DNA from: Escarpia spicata
Taxonomy: Eukaryota; Annelida; Polychaeta; Sabellida; Siboglinidae
DNA: 64,000 bases
Direction: 5' to 3'
Assembly (NCBI GenBank): GCA_963995525.1
Contig: OZ023214.1
Span: 51,077,380 to 51,141,379, forward strand
In this document: one piece after another, positions 61,541 to 64,000 of the stretch
Layout: every line of letters starts with the position of its first letter
How positions within the stretch are numbered: the first letter of the stretch is position 1
The notes under the pieces: model-generated
The model's database searches: none
Told to the model about the DNA's origin: nothing
Seen by the model: the letters and a program-made list of their open reading frames with translations, nothing else
Position numbers and translations under genes: made by a program

Positions 61541-64000
61541 TATGTGGAGATGACTTGTCAAGAGGGTGGAACACACCAAGTGAGATTAAGGGGTCAAAGG
61601 GTGGAAGAAGAAGGGTGGCAATAAAGATAGATGTAAGATATTTAAAACCAAACAATATCAATGGCATTCACAAAATAAACAAGACTATTCGTCTTGGTGA
61701 CAACAAGAGAAGTTCAAGGTCATACAAGGTCATACAAGGCAACAGGGACAGTGAGAAGAGACAACTGCACAAGGGGTGAGGAGAGCACTGTAGGACAGTT
61801 TGAGTTCCTTACCAGTGACAACGGTGACAAGCCAGAGGAACAGTTCAACTTGACAAGCTACAAAGACAGAGCAGTGCAGACAGTGGCAAGTCACACAACA
61901 GATTCCAAGCATTCATGGCAACACACAAGGCAACTTAAACACACATTATCTCTAAAACCCTCACCAATATGTGGTGTGCAAATTAAGATTCTGAGCGATC
62001 CAAATTGGTTTCCTATACCACAACCAATAACTGCTAGATTCATCTGCCATGACATGACTGTCAAACACTATCCACTATGCTGTTCAGTTCTGATAAACGT
62101 CAATGTGCAGTAATATATGTTCCACACAACAGGTGGCACCACTTGAGTAATTTATTTCCCCTGCAACATGTGGTGATTACCAAACAACTGCTCACCCACA
62201 CATAATACCATTTCTGGACTAATATGACCACCCATAAAATAGCTTCAACATAAATTTGTTTAACTAGTGTCACTGAATGTCACCATTTTGCCAACAAATA
62301 TTTTCCTAATGAATCAAAATAAGCATTAACAAATTAACAGTGTTTGATATGGTAATTAAGCACCTCGCATGAAATGTTTTGAATTGTTTCCCAATATTGT
62401 TACACTGTGACCCAGTAAATTGGTTGACATATTCGGAAAGAAAGCAAAATGTTTCATGAGAGATAATTAGTACTAATTATGATGTGAAAAGTCACATTGC
62501 AAGAAACCAGGTTTCTTCTAGTCAAAGAACATGACAGTGAAATGCATAGCACAGAAAGGGAGGATCAAATCAACTGTAGGTAATAAACAATTGTGAAGGT
62601 GTCACAATAAACATTCAGATGTCAGAAACAAATTACAACTTTTGGGGTGGAAACAAATCCACAAGAAAAGTTAATACTTTCAAGTAAATTATTTGTTCTG
62701 TATTAAAGGTAGCTCCTTAATTAGGTTTTTGTTTGTCTAATATCGAATTCATTTTGGGAGAAAGTAAACCTACCTCGTATACACTATGACGTGCATGCTC
62801 ATTTGTGCAAACTTGTGTAATATATATGTACTTTTTTGTAAAATCATCAAATTAAAAACTTATTTAATTTTAGACCCAGAATAAATTCATGTGACTCTAA
62901 AAAAACGGAATCTTCATATGAATGCATGATACAATAATTATATACATGTTTCTGCTGTTGGTGGTGTCCATTCCCTTACTCTTTCAAAAACATGTAACCA
63001 ACAATTTTAGTGTTTTGAAAGCTAAATTTTTTCTCCACTTAATGAATTTTTAATCTTTGACATTGTATTTTAAAATACCTTATTATTTTTATCGGTCTTA
63101 TTTATTATTATTGTGATATTGATGGTATTAGCATTTTTTCCATTTCACATATTTAAAAATACTTTTTTTTACGAATTTAGTTTACATGTATATATTTTAC
63201 CTTAATAATTTATACCTGTCAACATTTTGCATTTTTTTAAACTTTCAATAGTGCACATTAATATTTGTTATCATCTACAACTACAAAGGTTTACCTCAAT
63301 TAAGTTGAAGGTATTTAGAATGTAATATGTTTGTACACACCTGTGAACAAGGGAGCAGCCCTGGCTTTGACGGTGTAAAAATAAAGTTTTATTATTATAA
63401 ATCTTGGCAGTCTAGTTACCAGATCTATATAACAACCAGAAGCAATTTTTTTGATCATTTAAGCAAATGTACATACTTTTTATTTATTTTTTACCGACGG
63501 CGGATATTATTTAAACAGTTCACACAATATAAATTCAGTCATTAAAGAACCTGATTTGTGATGAGGCTAAACCACTTTAGGAACCAGGTTTATGAACAAA
63601 AACCCAGAAATAATGATTAAATTTAAGCCACATCATATTCTGACATCTGAATATTATTGTTCAAGGCCACCATTCTGCCCAGCTGATTAGAATATGACAT
63701 GACCATTTTATGTCATAAACAAATTAGAAAATCTGTGCACTTTCCATATATGACAATGGAACATAATCTTTGTATAAATTTTAAGCAGCTATTTCCAAAT
63801 AGTTCTGTGTCACTACTTTTAGAGAACCATCAATGTACCATACCATGGTTACGACTTTTGAACTAAACGTTCTCACACAACCTTCTGTGAACAGTGTTAA
63901 CCAGGACTGTTTCTGTTTTGTTACTGTCAACAGCCACACAGGTAACTGTACGTTAGCTGCAGTGGTTTTTATGCTAACTGTAACAGATGCCAATATATTT
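61541..64000. other. Right-hand intergenic stretch
   Basis: A 139-codon plus-strand frame at 61694-62113 is the longest non-repeat frame downstream of KATNB1, but no domain, signal peptide or splice context is recognisable. Two AGGTCA half-sites spaced by 4 lie at 61717-61732. The rest is AT-rich and featureless to the edge. Confidence 0.35.

Noticed and set aside
61694..62113. 139-codon plus-strand frame
   Set aside because: No recognisable domain, no start context, and it directly follows repeat-derived DNA; listed only as part of the flanking stretch.

Overview
This is eukaryotic (metazoan) genomic DNA, AT-rich and dominated by introns, repeats and intergenic sequence. The only gene I can reconstruct with confidence is a complete, plus-strand, 21-exon gene for the katanin p80 (B1) subunit, KATNB1. 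It runs from the ATG at 1661 to the stop at 44195 and encodes 682 residues by my exon sum (2049 nt including stop). Every junction used is GT..AG, and all phases join without a frame break. The protein has an N-terminal six-blade WD40 propeller (exons 2-9), a low-complexity basic then Pro/Ser-rich linker (exons 10-16), and the C-terminal con80 domain that binds the p60 AAA ATPase (exons 17-21). The repeat types (tRNA-headed SINE-like bodies, short TIR elements, non-LTR retrotransposon tails) and long introns suggest a marine invertebrate, perhaps a mollusc or other lophotrochozoan; that assignment is inference and weak.

Layout. 1-1660: upstream flank, with a possible minus-strand open frame or transposon remnant at the left edge and a CRE/ETS-like promoter motif about 560 bp before the ATG. 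1661-44195: KATNB1. Intron 1 is 17.2 kb and carries a 1.2 kb TIR transposon, small MITEs and a 2.2 kb array of 39-bp repeats. Intron 8 carries a 62-bp array made of copies of the exon 9 splice acceptor plus the first 36 nt of exon 9. Intron 14 carries a 30-bp and a 73-bp array on either side of ordinary sequence. Introns 15, 18, 19 and 20 carry MITEs and SINE/LINE pieces. 44196-about 45660: probable 3' UTR with the first clear poly(A) signal at 45635-45644. 45.7-64 kb: no gene that I can support; it holds a 56-bp array, microsatellites, a SINE-like repeat, a mariner-like mini element and a decayed non-LTR retrotransposon C-terminus whose last codons have expanded into a 29-bp minisatellite.

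I see no prokaryotic system, CRISPR array, operon or novel enzyme cluster. The most unusual structure is the intron 8 / exon 9 acceptor array: eight high-identity decoy 3' splice sites directly upstream of the real one, each followed by an in-frame stop.
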